This document shows positions 35,639-46,048 of a stretch of 64,000 nucleotides of DNA, piece after piece. The translations under genes were made by a program, and so were the position numbers. The notes beneath the pieces were generated by a model that saw only the letters and a program-made list of their open reading frames with translations, was not told the DNA's origin and did no database searches. Numbering within the stretch: position 1 is the first letter of the stretch; each line of letters opens with the position of its first letter. Source of the stretch: Thelonectria olida (Eukaryota; Ascomycota; Sordariomycetes; Hypocreales; Nectriaceae); assembly GCA_020736575.1 (NCBI GenBank), contig JAGPYM010000010.1:620001-684000 (forward strand). The letters are read 5' to 3'.

Positions 35639-36992
35639 TCAGCGCAGTTCTTGTTCGCGCGATGCTTGGACTGCGTCGGTGCGGAGCCATGGGAGTCCAA
35701 TTATGGTGAGCTGTCGTAGCTTTTCCATGAAGACAAATGTCAAGACGGTATGAGGGCTAGCTTAGCGTCAGTATTCCGCCTAGAGAGCTTAGTACAGATT
35801 CTACTCACGTCAGTCTGAGCCATGCGGGTGTCCAGCCGCGCATGAGGAATCGGAGGCCTTCATCTTTGAGGCCAGACCGAAGCACCGTTACGAGGCCCTA
35901 TGACATGTAAGCAACTTCTATGACGGGTCAAATAATCGGACGGAGAATACCTCTTTTCCTGCACTCGCTTGTAGCCGGCTCTTGAGCACATCGGCTGGAG
36001 CGCAGAGTGTTGTGGCCATTGTACCAGCAATTAACGATGCGCCAGCATGCGTCTTGATGTCGTCGCCCAGACCAAAGGAGGCCATGAGGTATTGCTTGGC
36101 TGATGCGTAGCTAGATGAATCAAATCATGAGTAATTAGAGGCGAAAGAGAGACGGCAGAAACTCACGTAGCGATTTGCGAGACATCTAGACGAATGTTAG
36201 CCAATGTTTGCGCAAATCTGTGGACAGTGGACATACTCATCAACACGCTCCTTGCAATATTGGCCGTAATTCCCTTTCCAAACGCCTGAAATCCCTCTTC
36301 TCTCGACACCCTCACCAAAGCCTCTACGGCATTCGAATAGTGAAACCTCTGCGCTTGCGACTTTGCCCCGTCGGCGCACATGCGCACGAGAACAACCTCT
36401 GCTGGGTTCCCTACCAAGCCTGCGATCCCACCTGCGAGGCCCGCGCAGGCAATGTTGGAGGACACTGAGAGCCTCTTCTCGCCGGTGTACGCTAGGACTT
36501 TCTGGGAGAGAAGACTATGGATTCCGAATCGAGCTGTCGAATACGTTCCCTGACGGAGGAACGAGGCTGATAGACCTGTCCAGAGCGAAGGGATTCCTGT
36601 ACTTGTGTTAGCCGGGACATGGTGGATGAGAAGGAGGGATGGACGTGCCATCTCGCACAGCGAAGCGATACAAGACATTTAGCATGGAGCTGTTTGATTT
36701 GAGCACCTGCATGCGGCTGTTGGATTATCGTGTTAATTGGTTTCCTTCTCGTAATGCTTTAGAGGCAGCGAGGGTTGGCTACTGACTATTTGGTCTGATC
36801 TAAAGGATGAGCTTCGCAGCATTAGCACCCGCATAGCAGCTCGACTTGGTGAACCGCTTACTGAAGCATACTGCCATGCACGCAGCGGCTCCTCTGTATT
36901 TGATGTTATTCCCAGAACCTGTTGAATGGTTGGCTGATGGTTTTGACTTACCCCAGCCAGAACGGCTCCTTTTTCGTATTGTCTGAGCCCAT
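35639..36992 (-). CDS. DIC1: Mitochondrial dicarboxylate carrier (DIC1-like)
   Basis: complement(join(35639..35756, 35809..35897, 35951..36110, 36167..36185, 36237..36596, 36649..36716, 36787..36811, 36862..36893, 36952..36992)), 303 residues from nine exons, some as small as 19, 25 and 32 nt. Three mitochondrial-carrier repeats are present with signatures HPLDQTKYRMQ, GNPAEVVLVRM and CAPADVLKSRLQ. The N terminus MGSDNTKKEPFWLGGAAAC and RFAVRDGIPSLWTGLSA are typical of fungal Dic1, which exchanges malate or succinate for phosphate across the inner membrane. The intron 36597-36648 has a GC donor (GCACGT), a CTAAC branch site and a CAG acceptor; no GT donor keeps frame. Divergent from the gene at 37266 with 273 bp between start codons. 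Confidence 0.92.
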
Positions 36993-37265
36993 CTTTCTGA
37001 TTGAGTAACACGATATTCCTCTGCCGACTAAATCGATAACAAGAACATCCCCATAACATCAAATGATAAACATGATATAACTGAACTGACCTCCTCCCTT
37101 CGGCCTTCAAAAGTGTCGGCCGGACGTGGGGTCCGGGTTTCCGCCGCCGATGCCGAATGTGGGGATCTCGTCATGACCACGGAGCCTCGGTTCTCAAGTC
37201 TACAGCCCGAAGCCCTTTCAGCTTGAACAAAAGCATCTCGTCGACGCCCTCGTTGATCCTCCCTG
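36993..37265. promoter_or_regulatory. Bidirectional promoter, DIC1 / peroxisomal CMD-like gene
   Basis: 273 bp between start codons of a mitochondrial carrier and a peroxisomal-signal protein. Shared regulation is inferred from the short distance only. Confidence 0.45.
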
Positions 37266-38217
37266 ATGTCGCAGCCACAGCAGCAGAAACGGAGCCAGCA
37301 GAAGGAAGCAGACATGTCCAAGCTATCCACGTCTCTCAAAGCCCTCATCAATGCGCCCTTTGCGCGCCCGGGGCCGCTGCCTGCGCCGGCGCAGGTCAAC
37401 GAGCTGTTCCAGTCCATTGCGAAGGATGCTTCCAGGCGTAACCTCGGCGTGAACTCGTGGCTGGCAATTTCCGTGCGTAAAGGCCTCTTTGCACTTGAAT
37501 CACACATGTATTCTAACGCGATAGTAGACTGCGACGACATTCTCCCTCAATTCTCCAGACTCGCTCCCCGTGCTTCACGGCGTCGCGTCGCAGAATGGAG
37601 AGGGCGTCAAGACAGCCGAGTTCATGAGAGAAGTCGGCCTCAAGTGCATCAGCTTCAACGGCATCCCCCGCACAATCAACTGCCTGAACGCATTCCACGC
37701 CTCGCTCCCCAAAGACGTCACCTCACAGCTCTCCACGACGCCCAGCCGCAAGCCCACGTCGCAAAACATCGACTCAACCCTCGCGCGAGGCCGTGGGCTC
37801 TGGGACTCCATCTACCGACCCTTCGAGGACAAGCTCTACGAGAAGCTCGCGCTTTCTCATCCCGATCTGCCCGCGTACATTCTGAGCCACCATTACTCGG
37901 GTCTTCTCAGCGATCCCCCGGCGCCCGAGCGCAGCACGCTGGCGAGCGTCGGGAGAATCCACACGTCCATGGTGGCTATTTCGTGCTTGCGAGCGCAGAC
38001 GGGCGTGGGGCCCCAGGTGCTCTCGCATGTTTTTGGATTGAGGAAGGGACTTGAGGATGGAACGTTCCGTGACGATGCGGATGGTGAGAGCGAGGAGGCG
38101 GTCAAGTGGTTGGCGAGCAACGAGGGCAGTGAGTGGATTCTGAACACGGTGGACAAGATTATTGCCGTTATGGGGGGATCGACGTTTGCTCCGGCGTCGA
38201 GGGAGTCGAAGCTGTAG
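37266..38217 (+). CDS. Carboxymuconolactone-decarboxylase-like protein with C-terminal SKL
   Basis: join(37266..37472, 37528..38217), 298 residues; a 55 nt intron (GTGCGT, CTAAC, TAG) joins WLAIS to TATTFSLNSPDS. The protein resembles the fungal AhpD/carboxymuconolactone-decarboxylase-like family that includes yeast Pxp2 (YJR111C): FARPGPLPAPAQVNELF, NSPDSLPVLHGVA, GIPRTINCLNAFHASLP. It ends in -SKL, a canonical type 1 peroxisomal targeting signal, so import into the peroxisome matrix is expected. The CxxC of active AhpD enzymes is not evident, so the activity is unknown. A second in-frame ATG at 37314 (MSKLSTSLKAL) could be the true start. Confidence 0.85.
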
Positions 38218-38558
38218 CATATTCGTATTTTGGAGTGGCATTAGCACAGCATCATGAATAGAATGGCGTTTATTCTTTGTACGGACACGTCTTGGCTCAT
38301 CGGGTAATGATACCGGGAGTTGAGCCGCGGCAAATACAATACACACCTGCGCAACGCCGATATCGGTTTCATATGGCGTAATGAATGGAATGCGCTCAAG
38401 TGTTTGAAGTTTTATGGGAGCGAATTTTATGAGTTTTTATGAAATTACTTATGATATGTTGTGCATGATGTGAACCTTCCTGAAAGCATCGCTGTTATTT
38501 TATCTCAATGCCTCAACCCTGCCGTGACCCCGTTTACTCCTCTGCCCATTGCTTGCCT
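38218..38558. other. Convergent 3' region
   Basis: 341 bp between the 3' ends of the CMD-like gene and the CoA transferase gene; A/T-rich, no gene seen. Confidence 0.4.
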
Positions 38559-40513
38559 CTATTCATAAGACCGACTCTCATCCAGATCGACAGTAAACTC
38601 AGCATCTGTCTTGCTCCTCACCTCATCAACAGTAACCCCAGGTGCCAGCTCGGTCAGTCTCAGGGTCCCTTCTTGCCTGTTCACCTCGAAGACGCACTGC
38701 CGTATCTATTAGGATCCATACGGAAACACATTTAATTGTCGACCGGGAACTGCTTACCAGCTCAGTAATAATGGTGCTCACGACACGAGCACCCGTCAAT
38801 GGCAATGAGCAGTTTTGCACAATCTTGGATGAGCCGTCCTTGGCAACGTGCTCAGTAGCCACGACAATCTTGGTGTTGTCGGGGTTAGCGACCAAGTCCA
38901 TGGCACCGCCCATGCCCTTGAAGACCTTGCCGGGAATCATGTAGTTGGCGAGATCGCCGTTCGCGCTGACTTGAAGAGCCTTGGAAAAAAATATTAGTCA
39001 TGAGCCATGTGTGACAAGGTGTGTATGTGTACGTACGCCGAGGATGGACACATCGACGTGTCCGCCGCGAATCATGCCAAAGGACTCGGCCGAGTCGAAG
39101 CAAGAAGCTCCGGGAACAAGAGTGACGGTCTCTTTTCCAGCATTCACAATGTCCCTGATCGAGGTTAGATATATCGCCTCAAAGCATCGCGACAAAGACA
39201 CTCACGGGTCAACCTCGTCCTTTGTGGGATATGGACCCATGCCCAGGATGCCATTCTCAGACTGGATCCAAACCTTTCGGTCGGCTGGAAGCAATGAAGC
39301 AGCCAAAGTAGGGATACCTGAAAACTCATTAACCACTGAAGAGAATTCTGGGAGTCAGATTGGTACTTACCAACACCCAGATTAACGTAAAAGCCCTGCT
39401 TCAACTCCTTCGCAGCTCGTTTCGCAATGCGAATGCGCTTCTCTTCGGCCGCGTTCTTGGGCTTGGAATCCGTCGCAGACCCCTCGTCTCTGAGCTTCAG
39501 CACCTCAATCTGCTTCTCCTCTGTGGACGGCACGATGCGATCGACGAAGATGCCGGGCAATTGAACGTGGTTGGGGTCGATCTCGCCCATTTCCACAATG
39601 TGCTCGGCTTCGACAATGGTTAACTTGGCAGCCTTGCCCATGATGGGGCCAAATGCCTTTGTCGCATAGCGGAAGACGCAATTTCCTTCCTTGTCGACCT
39701 TCCACGCCCTTAGAATCGCGACATCTCCCGTCAAGGAAGTCTCCATGAGAAATTGCCTGCCGCCAAACTCGCGCGTCTCTCTCTTCCGGCCCTTTTCCAA
39801 CACGGCGCCCGACTTGTCCAGACGCACGGGAATCTCGCCTTCCTGGACAAGAGTATCTGGCTCAAGTCAGCATGTTTTCTTGCATGGGCTGGCGGGAACT
39901 GCTCGTACGGGCGGCTGTTGGCGTGAAGAAGGCCGGGATGCCCGCACCGCCGGCTCGGATCCTCTCGGCCAAGGTTCCTTGCGGACACAGCTCAATAGCG
40001 AGCTCTCCCGTCAAGTATTTCTTTTCCAAGACCTTGTTGTTGCCGAGATATGACAGAATTAATCGGTTGACTTGTCCCCCGCTCGTCAATATGGACAAAC
40101 CGCCCTTTCCTTCTATCCCAGCGTTATTCGAGACGGCGGTAAGCGAGTGTAGCGACTCGGGCCCTCTGCGTTGGATTGCCTTGATGATTGTATCTAGAGA
40201 TCTTGGTTTAGCTTACAATCGCAAAGGCTCACTCCAGCCAAAACACACCTGCCACACCACATAAACCGAACCCAGAGCTCAGGATAGTAGAGCCGCTCTT
40301 GATATCTGCCACGGCCGCGTCCGCATCTTTGAACAGCTTCGACGTTGCCTTTGCCGGGCCCTTTGCCGATAAAACTGCCGCCGTTGATGAGAAGGTGCGA
40401 CTTTTACGCTGCGCTTCTCGCATGGCGGCGCTGCAGACCCATGCTGAAGGCCTGAAGGGTCTGGGAGCGCAGCAGGTCCTCATGCGGACTGACATTAGCA
40501 CTGACTTTGACAT
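38559..40513 (-). CDS. Succinyl-CoA:3-ketoacid CoA transferase, mitochondrial
   Basis: complement(join(38559..38696, 38758..38979, 39037..39154, 39206..39317, 39371..39856, 39909..40193, 40249..40513)), 541 residues, seven exons with introns of 51-61 nt. It moves CoA from succinyl-CoA to acetoacetate (or, in fungi, acts on acetate/propionyl-CoA relatives) in the mitochondrial matrix. An Arg-rich N terminus ([20 protein letters not shown]) fits a transit peptide. The alpha half has [12 protein letters not shown] and [14 protein letters not shown]; the beta half has [12 protein letters not shown] with the catalytic glutamate, and [20 protein letters not shown]. Length agrees with the 520-residue family norm. 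Confidence 0.94.
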
Positions 40514-41073
40514 TTTGAGGTTCTGTAGTTGTTAATACAGGCGATTGATTATCTGATTGATTGATTGATCAAGGGAAGATAGGAAGTCGACATCCTTATT
40601 GACAATCGAGAAGCTCTCGGAGGCATGTTCTGGGGCCGACGGGAGCTCTGGGGTTCTCGGGCGTAGAATTGGTGCCGCCACTCCATGAGACCCAGTTTCA
40701 ATTCGGTGCGCAATAATAGCGTCCGTTTTACGCAACAGCTTCATCATGACACCTCGGCTTTCGTGCTCTGGGTGTACGGATGTGTTGGAATGACTGAGGA
40801 AGCTTTCAGTATGGTGTATGGTGTCCGGCATCGTGTTTGTCTGTCCACCAGGGCAACGCAACCTAACCCAACAGTTTCGCCTTCCTTGCAACTGCTTCTG
40901 AGAGTCTTTGAGACTAGTAATTTTGAGTTTCAATGCACATTCCCTTCGTCAACATGCCCAGTCAAGTAGTGAGCCGACGACTCTAGACACCTCCAGATAC
41001 ACCCGACCAAGCAACAAAACCGAAAACTGGCCAAATCAATCCGCCAAAAAAACAACAAACATCCAAAAAGGAA
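40514..41073. other. Intergenic with GATT microsatellite
   Basis: 560 bp upstream of the CoA transferase and downstream of the tRNA. A short GATT repeat runs from 40553 to 40570. No gene was recognised. Confidence 0.45.
41066..41070 (-). terminator. RNA polymerase III terminator
   Basis: A run of five T on the minus strand, four bases after the tRNA-Leu 3' end. Confidence 0.75.
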
Positions 41074-41172
41074 TGACGACATTGGGATTCGAACCCAAGA
41101 GGATTGCTCCACCAGGAATGGTTGTTAAGGTTGACCTTAACCTGGCGCCATAACCAACTCGGCCATATCGCC
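41074..41172 (-). tRNA. tRNA-Leu (anticodon AAG) with 17 nt intron
   Basis: The minus strand folds as a type II tRNA. The acceptor stem GGCGATA pairs with TGTCGTC, with discriminator A. A-box TGGCCGAGTTGG, anticodon stem CCAGG/CCTGG, T-arm TTGGG-TTCGAAT-CCCAA containing the B-box, and a long variable arm are all present. The anticodon loop holds AAG followed by G37 and a 17 nt intron (TCAACCTTAACAACCAT). CCTTAA in the intron can pair with TTAAGG around the anticodon, as in other eukaryotic tRNA-Leu introns. Mature length is 82 nt before CCA addition. Confidence 0.95.
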
Positions 41173-41438
41173 CTAGGATCTTGAAGACCTGCATGAGATC
41201 CGGCGCAGCTAACCCGGGAGACACTTTTGCCAACGATGCGACAGCTCGATCAGGCAGCACTGAGTATCGTTGGTTTTGTCGAGACAGTTGTGACTACGTC
41301 GAAAATGGAATCATGGCCCCCCCCAGGCTGCGACGAAATCGCACTCTTTGACCTCAACTGACACAAGACGCAAAAACACTCTTGAGGTCGAAAGCAAGTC
41401 TAAGCATCTCGATTCTAAGAGTATCACCAGTCTACAAG
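41173..41438. other. Intergenic, tRNA upstream region
   Basis: 266 bp between the tRNA and a small pseudogene; no feature seen. Confidence 0.3.
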
Positions 41439-42154
41439 ATGGTGGCCCCCGAAGCTAGCACTCTCTACATTGCCCTCACTTTTCTAGGACGAGGTGCTAG
41501 CCAAAGCTTCTATGTTCGTTTCCCTTTATCACTTGAACCTTGACTGAAGAATAGCGTCAGCATTGGATTCTGTTTGCGACGGGCGATAACCCTCCACATT
41601 GACACCAAGTTTCATGCCACTGACGGCGGGGAGCAGGGAAAGCCTCATGTCTACGAGCATGTCGAAGTCGACTCGATAGCTTCCCTGAACATGGGTATGC
41701 TTTTAAAGATTGACCTTGCGGATTCGCCCCCGGAAACCCACGACAGTCTCAAGAGAGTCCCGTTGGAGAGTTTCAGAGCCCTTCCTAAGCGCGAGAAGCG
41801 GTGGACATGTCGCTTCTTTCTCATCGAGGCCCAAAGCAACTAGACCAAGATCACGTTGTTCCCTTGCCGCCTGGGATGGGTAAGTTTCAGAGCAGGGCCA
41901 GCGGTCCGTCGTGTGCTTGAAACAGGGACACTGCTACAAGATCTTGTGCTGTAGACGCCCACGAGATTGAAGGCGCGCGTTGGGCCCAGGCTGCTACTAT
42001 CACGGAATTGGGACAAAGACTGGGAAGGATGCGCCAATGGTTGTTAATGATCTCGATTGACTGGCTTGGCATGGGTCATCAACTAAGGCTAGGTCGACGT
42101 CCCAATCCTAACCAATCTGCGAGTGACGACAGATGTTCAGTTTGCAATACATGA
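41439..42154 (+). pseudogene. Small fungal protein of unknown function with two frameshifts
   Basis: Exon 1 (41439-41513, MVAPEASTLYIALTFLG) joins through a 47 nt intron to HWILFATGDN. The coding signal then jumps frame to HIDTKFHATDGGEQGKPH and LPKREKRWTCRFFLIEA, and jumps again to PKQLDQDHVVPLPPGM. A third exon after the intron 41880-41954 begins DAHEIEGARWAQAA and ends at 42154. The pattern (LYIAL...HWIL...TKFHATD...RWTCRFFLIEA) matches small ascomycete proteins of unknown role. Both frame jumps fall at CCC runs, one fixed by removing and one by adding a C. It is either a young pseudogene or sequence error. Confidence 0.5.
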
Positions 42155-42442
42155 AACGGAGACGGAGAGACTGCTGCAGTCCCTGAAATCATTGTGCTTG
42201 AGCGCCATTGCATCCATGCATTATGTAGTCGATGCCGCCGGCATTTTAAGTCAACGAATTCTGTAAAACGAGGAGTCTTGAATTGTCTAAATGATGTCGG
42301 ACCTTTACGTAACTGCCATGCAATCTATTGTTCAAATCTAACTTTTGGCCATTGACTGCCTCCCTAGGCCATATATCTATGCGTATAGGTTATCCTTGAC
42401 ATACCTAGAAAGGTGACTGGACCCGTATTCTGAGCGCACATA

Positions 42443-42978
42443 CTACATATCCTCACTCTCCCTTTCCCTCACATCGTCCACACAGTCCTGCCATCTCAAC
42501 CATTTCAAATAAACACATTCTATAACTGCCCCCAGGAGCATACCGGCGCCGAGACCGATCCATTGGCCATCCAACTTCAAGTCCGGAGATCCCAAGGCCA
42601 GCCAGATGGCAAGCGGAACTGCGACCCCGTAACTCACCAAGAAGGCCACCCAAGCAGCAACGGATTGACGCGCCATACCCCGAAGCACGCCGTTGCAGCC
42701 GCAGTTGATAGAGTCGATGATGTGGAACACGGCCGCAAAGGTCATTGACTTTGTCGCAATGGATCGAACAATCGAGTCTTCTGAAAAGATTGCGCTTAGC
42801 TGGTTGCGCAACGAGAACAGGAAAATGGCATCGACAACACCAACGCCAACAAAGACGATTGCATAGAGAATAACGACTTGTCGAGTCTTTCGCAACAAGC
42901 CAGCCCCAATAAGAACGCCAATGCGTGTACTGACGGCCACGCTGATGGAGAAGGGAATGTGCCATGTGACTACCGACA
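42443..42978 (-). pseudogene. 3' part of MATE transporter gene, separated by transposon
   Basis: Open frame reading VVTWHIPFSISVAVSTRIG, then four to five further membrane segments and the stop at 42443. This is the C-terminal half of a MATE-family transporter; HIPFSxSVAVSTRIG is a conserved segment. It has no start of its own and is the continuation of the 5' part at 46037-46967. It includes one copy (42967-42978) of the 12 bp duplication next to the transposon. Confidence 0.9.
42967..42978. repeat. Target-site duplication, left copy
   Basis: TGACTACCGACA, identical to 46037-46048 on the other side of the transposon. Confidence 0.9.
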
Positions 42979-43002
42979 TACCTGGGCGTTTGAGTTAACT
43001 CA
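42979..43002. repeat. Left terminal inverted repeat
   Basis: Matches the reverse complement of 46013-46036 at 22 of 24 positions (mismatches at positions 10 and 14). Confidence 0.9.
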
Positions 43003-43084
43003 TGAGTTTCGACCCTTTTAACTCACTCATATGAGTTACGGCCTAGCCATAACTCACTCATGAGTTTAACTCAGACTCATGAGT
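42997..43084. repeat. Left subterminal palindrome cluster
   Basis: Four palindromes: ACTCATGAGT-type at 42997-43008, 43056-43065 and 43075-43084, and ACTCATATGAGT at 43025-43036. Such repeats are usually transposase-binding sites in hAT elements. Confidence 0.8.
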
Positions 43085-43179
43085 CAACTCACCTATAATG
43101 ATCATGTGACATCGCCAGCTTCCCAAATAGGAAGTTGGTGATAAGAATCTATGGTATTGAAGTGCAGAAAATCGCCGCG

Positions 43180-45452
43180 CTATTCAATATCACTAATTTC
43201 TATATCAATATCATCATTAGCAATGTCCGGATCACATACTAGCCCCAGCCCACCGTGCCGAGTCCCGACAATATGCCCATTCCGCATCCAGTTGCCGAGA
43301 CACTCAACTTCCTGCAGCCGCTCGCACGTCATCGACAGCCGGTCCCATGATGCGGTCCTACGAGCGCCTGAGAAGGTCCTTTCTGGCTCTGCCGACTGAG
43401 GGCTTATCGAGAGTATATCGATGGCCATACGGCTAAGGCGTGGAAACTGCCGTCGTTGTTCAATGCGACACCACCACTCCAGAGGTTTGCAATCGATCTT
43501 GACAGCCGGAGAATTAATAAATGCGTCTAGGTTATCGCCATCGGTTGAAAGAGCCGTCTCGACCTCCATCTCCTGTAGCAATAGCTGTAGCTGCGAAGGC
43601 GGCTTCCCCGGCGCAGCTGGCATATCCTCCGGAGTAGTTTCTATGTCTCCATCGATATTGGTATTGTATTCCTCCTCCCATATTTGCCGGGCTCCCACAA
43701 TCGCTGGATTAATCCACGCACTCTTCCAGTTCTTATCCAAGTATGCTTTTCGACAGCGTGGATCGAGAAGAAGAGCGGCGACGTAAACGGGAGCCTCATC
43801 AGACATAGAGTAGTATTTATCGAGTACAAACCATCCCATCTCGATAGAATGGAGCATACGGCTATCATGGAACTCCGGGGTCGAGTAGTGTATCTAACAA
43901 ATTAGTTAAAGGCTGTCTCTTTAACGGAGATAGACCTTACCTTCGCTTTCTCAAAGTGGCTGAGAAGACCATCCATCAGCCGCAGCGTACTGCAGAGGCT
44001 CGCTTTATCGCCTTCTGTTATCAAAGTTGCCTCGGTAAAGGGCTGGAGGAAAGTATGCGTTTTCGACAGTATATCCCAGTCGGCGCCTGATAGAAGATGA
44101 GCACAGCCGATGTCCTTGTCATGGTCTACCATAAACTGGACGATCTGTGCCTTCTTATCGAGGGCGACACTGATAACTTTATACCATGAGGACCACCGTG
44201 TTGCGTTATCGATCCCGAGACTGCGACCCACAGCTTCGCGCCAGTTATCACTATGGATTGGAGAGCTTCCAATCCAGACTGCGAGATGGTGGAGCTTCTG
44301 GAGAGCATTAATGCCTTCCCATCCGCTAAATTCTAATTGCTGAGTAGTCCTCTCTCTCGTCGGAGGTCTCTGCTGTCTCCCCTGGTTCTCCTCTGATGTG
44401 TGATCCACCGTGGTATCGGGTCCTGAAAGCGTATTCTCATTCAGAGCAGTAGAGAAGGTTTCGATAGACTGCGCACCAGCGGCGTTGCCGGCGGCATTAA
44501 GGGCAGCGCGTAAAGCTTCTTTCGAGCGCGCGAGAAGGAAAGCTTGAAGGGAAAGGTTAATAATATGGCCGAAACAGCGGACACGGCGGCGGACAGGATC
44601 GAAGATTATCTAGACGAAACTCAGCTGGCACAGCCATAGAAATTTATCTTTACTTACTCCTCGCCCGTGAAGTAGCTTCTTTGATAAAGCTTCTAGGCAG
44701 GTATTGTTCGAGGATGCGTTATCCCCAGTATGATAACCCACGCGTCGAATTTCGAATCGCCCCAAGACATCAGCGATCAGGCCGGCCTGGGACTCGCCAG
44801 AGTGGTCTTTTCGACACTCTAGCAGACCTAGAAGCGCCTTTCGAAGTTTATAGCCCTTATCGACCCACTGTCCGCATACTGCAAGCATACCATGTCGGTG
44901 TGGTGATGTCCAGAGATCAGATGAGAGGTGAATCATCGAAATGGCAGATTGAAGGGACTCGGCCAACTGAGCAGCGTAGAACTCATAGCTAGCTGAGATG
45001 TAGCGCATCACTGTACGTCGGGAGGTAATCAGACTATCCTCGATGGCAGGATTACATGCTAGTGCTAGGTCCTTTATCTCATCCCACTCAACCATCGAAA
45101 AGGCCACTCTGCGACGTGTGAGAAGGCTGATAAGAGCTTCGATGTAAGCCTGTCGATTGAAGGCATTCCGTAATGCCGCTTCGGATGGCGTAGTCGATGA
45201 TGTGATATATACGTCGAGCGATTGCTGAGATTGATTCTGCCGGCTAGAGAGCCCGATCAGATATGGATGATTATTCCTTATGTGGCGCCGCGCATTGCCC
45301 TTATAGCCATCCTTCCATGGCTTCGCCGTACAGTATAAGCAGACATATAAAGTGCGAGGCTTCGCCTTCTCTCTGGTGAAAAATCTCTCAATATCGATGA
45401 AGTCGGGGGCGGAAGAGGGTGTCCTCGGTACAGACGAAGTTTCGGATGCCAT
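43180..45452 (-). CDS. hAT transposase with BED zinc finger
   Basis: complement(join(43180..43893, 43941..44609, 44658..45452)), 725 residues; introns of 47 and 48 nt. The N-terminal BED-type finger is VCLYCTAKPWKDGYKGNARRH followed by IRNNHP (CxxC...HxxxxxH). The RNase-H-like catalytic core includes IHLSSDLWTSPHRHGM and GYHTGDNASSNN, then RCFGHIINLSLQAFL and NATRWSSWYKV, which are standard hAT blocks. The C-terminal dimerisation region reads FPRLSRMAIDILSISPQSAE and PERTFSGARR. No stops or frameshifts interrupt it, so the transposase may still be active. Confidence 0.93.
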
Positions 45453-45927
45453 GGCGATGGCTTGATGGTATAGATAATGGATCGAGGCGATGAAGAGTCT
45501 GCCGATAAATCGTACTAGAAACTGCAGTAGCTACTCGGAAGACTTTTTTTACCTTAAGATTCTTGTCAATTTCTGATGGATCTGGATCATAGGGATAGAA
45601 GCTCTTGATTCTCTATCTAATGAGTGGAAACAGGTCGGTTTCTTATACATAAGATGAATTGGTCCTCCGGGGCCGTTGTGTTTAAGAACTTGCTTTTTGG
45701 GAGACATAGGTGATACCAACCACTGACGGGAAGTCCGGACTTCCGGGCTGCCGGTCTGAACTGCCTGTCTGAACTGCTGGAAGACCTTCCTTCCGGTTTG
45801 ATCAAATGTATGACCCTTTGGTCTGTTGGATGTGATAATTCTGAATATAGAGGGGTTGCGATAGATTAGATTAGATTATAGAGCGGGCTAATCAGACGCC
45901 AGGAACGCCGTTGTGAGTTTATGAGTT

Positions 45928-46007
45928 AACTCATGAGTTAGCAGCGATAACTCAGACTCAACTCATATGAGTTTTATGAGTTAGAGTTATGAGTTAACTC
46001 ATGAGTT
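45928..46007. repeat. Right subterminal palindrome cluster
   Basis: AACTCATGAGTT at 45928-45939 and 45996-46007, ACTCATATGAGT at 45961-45972, plus several half copies (ATGAGTTA, AACTCA). Confidence 0.8.
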
Positions 46008-46012
46008 AGGTT

Positions 46013-46036
46013 TGAGTTAACTAAAATGCCCAGGTA
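46013..46036. repeat. Right terminal inverted repeat
   Basis: Reverse complement begins TACCTGGGCATTTTAG and mirrors 42979-43002 with two mismatches. Confidence 0.9.
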
Positions 46037-46048
46037 TGACTACCGACA
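46037..46048. repeat. Target-site duplication, right copy
   Basis: TGACTACCGACA, identical to 42967-42978. Confidence 0.9.

Larger units (their letters stand above)
42979..46036 (-). mobile_element. Complete hAT-type DNA transposon, 3,058 bp
   Basis: Ends are TACCTGGGC...GCCCAGGTA with 24 bp imperfect terminal inverted repeats. The 12 bp TGACTACCGACA lies directly outside each end (42967-42978 and 46037-46048). It encodes one BED-finger hAT transposase on the minus strand, the same direction as the interrupted MATE gene. Both subterminal regions are filled with ACTCATGAGT-type palindromes. Perfect flanking repeats and an intact gene suggest a recent insertion. hAT elements usually duplicate 8 bp, so 12 bp is unusual. 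Confidence 0.9.

Noticed and set aside
42979..46036. Reading the transposon as an intron of the MATE gene
   Set aside because: No good splice donor or acceptor lies at the element ends, and inverted repeats plus a duplication mark it as an insertion.
42979..46036. Mutator-like element, because of the long duplication
   Set aside because: The encoded transposase has the BED finger and C-terminal dimerisation block of hAT, not the MULE domain.
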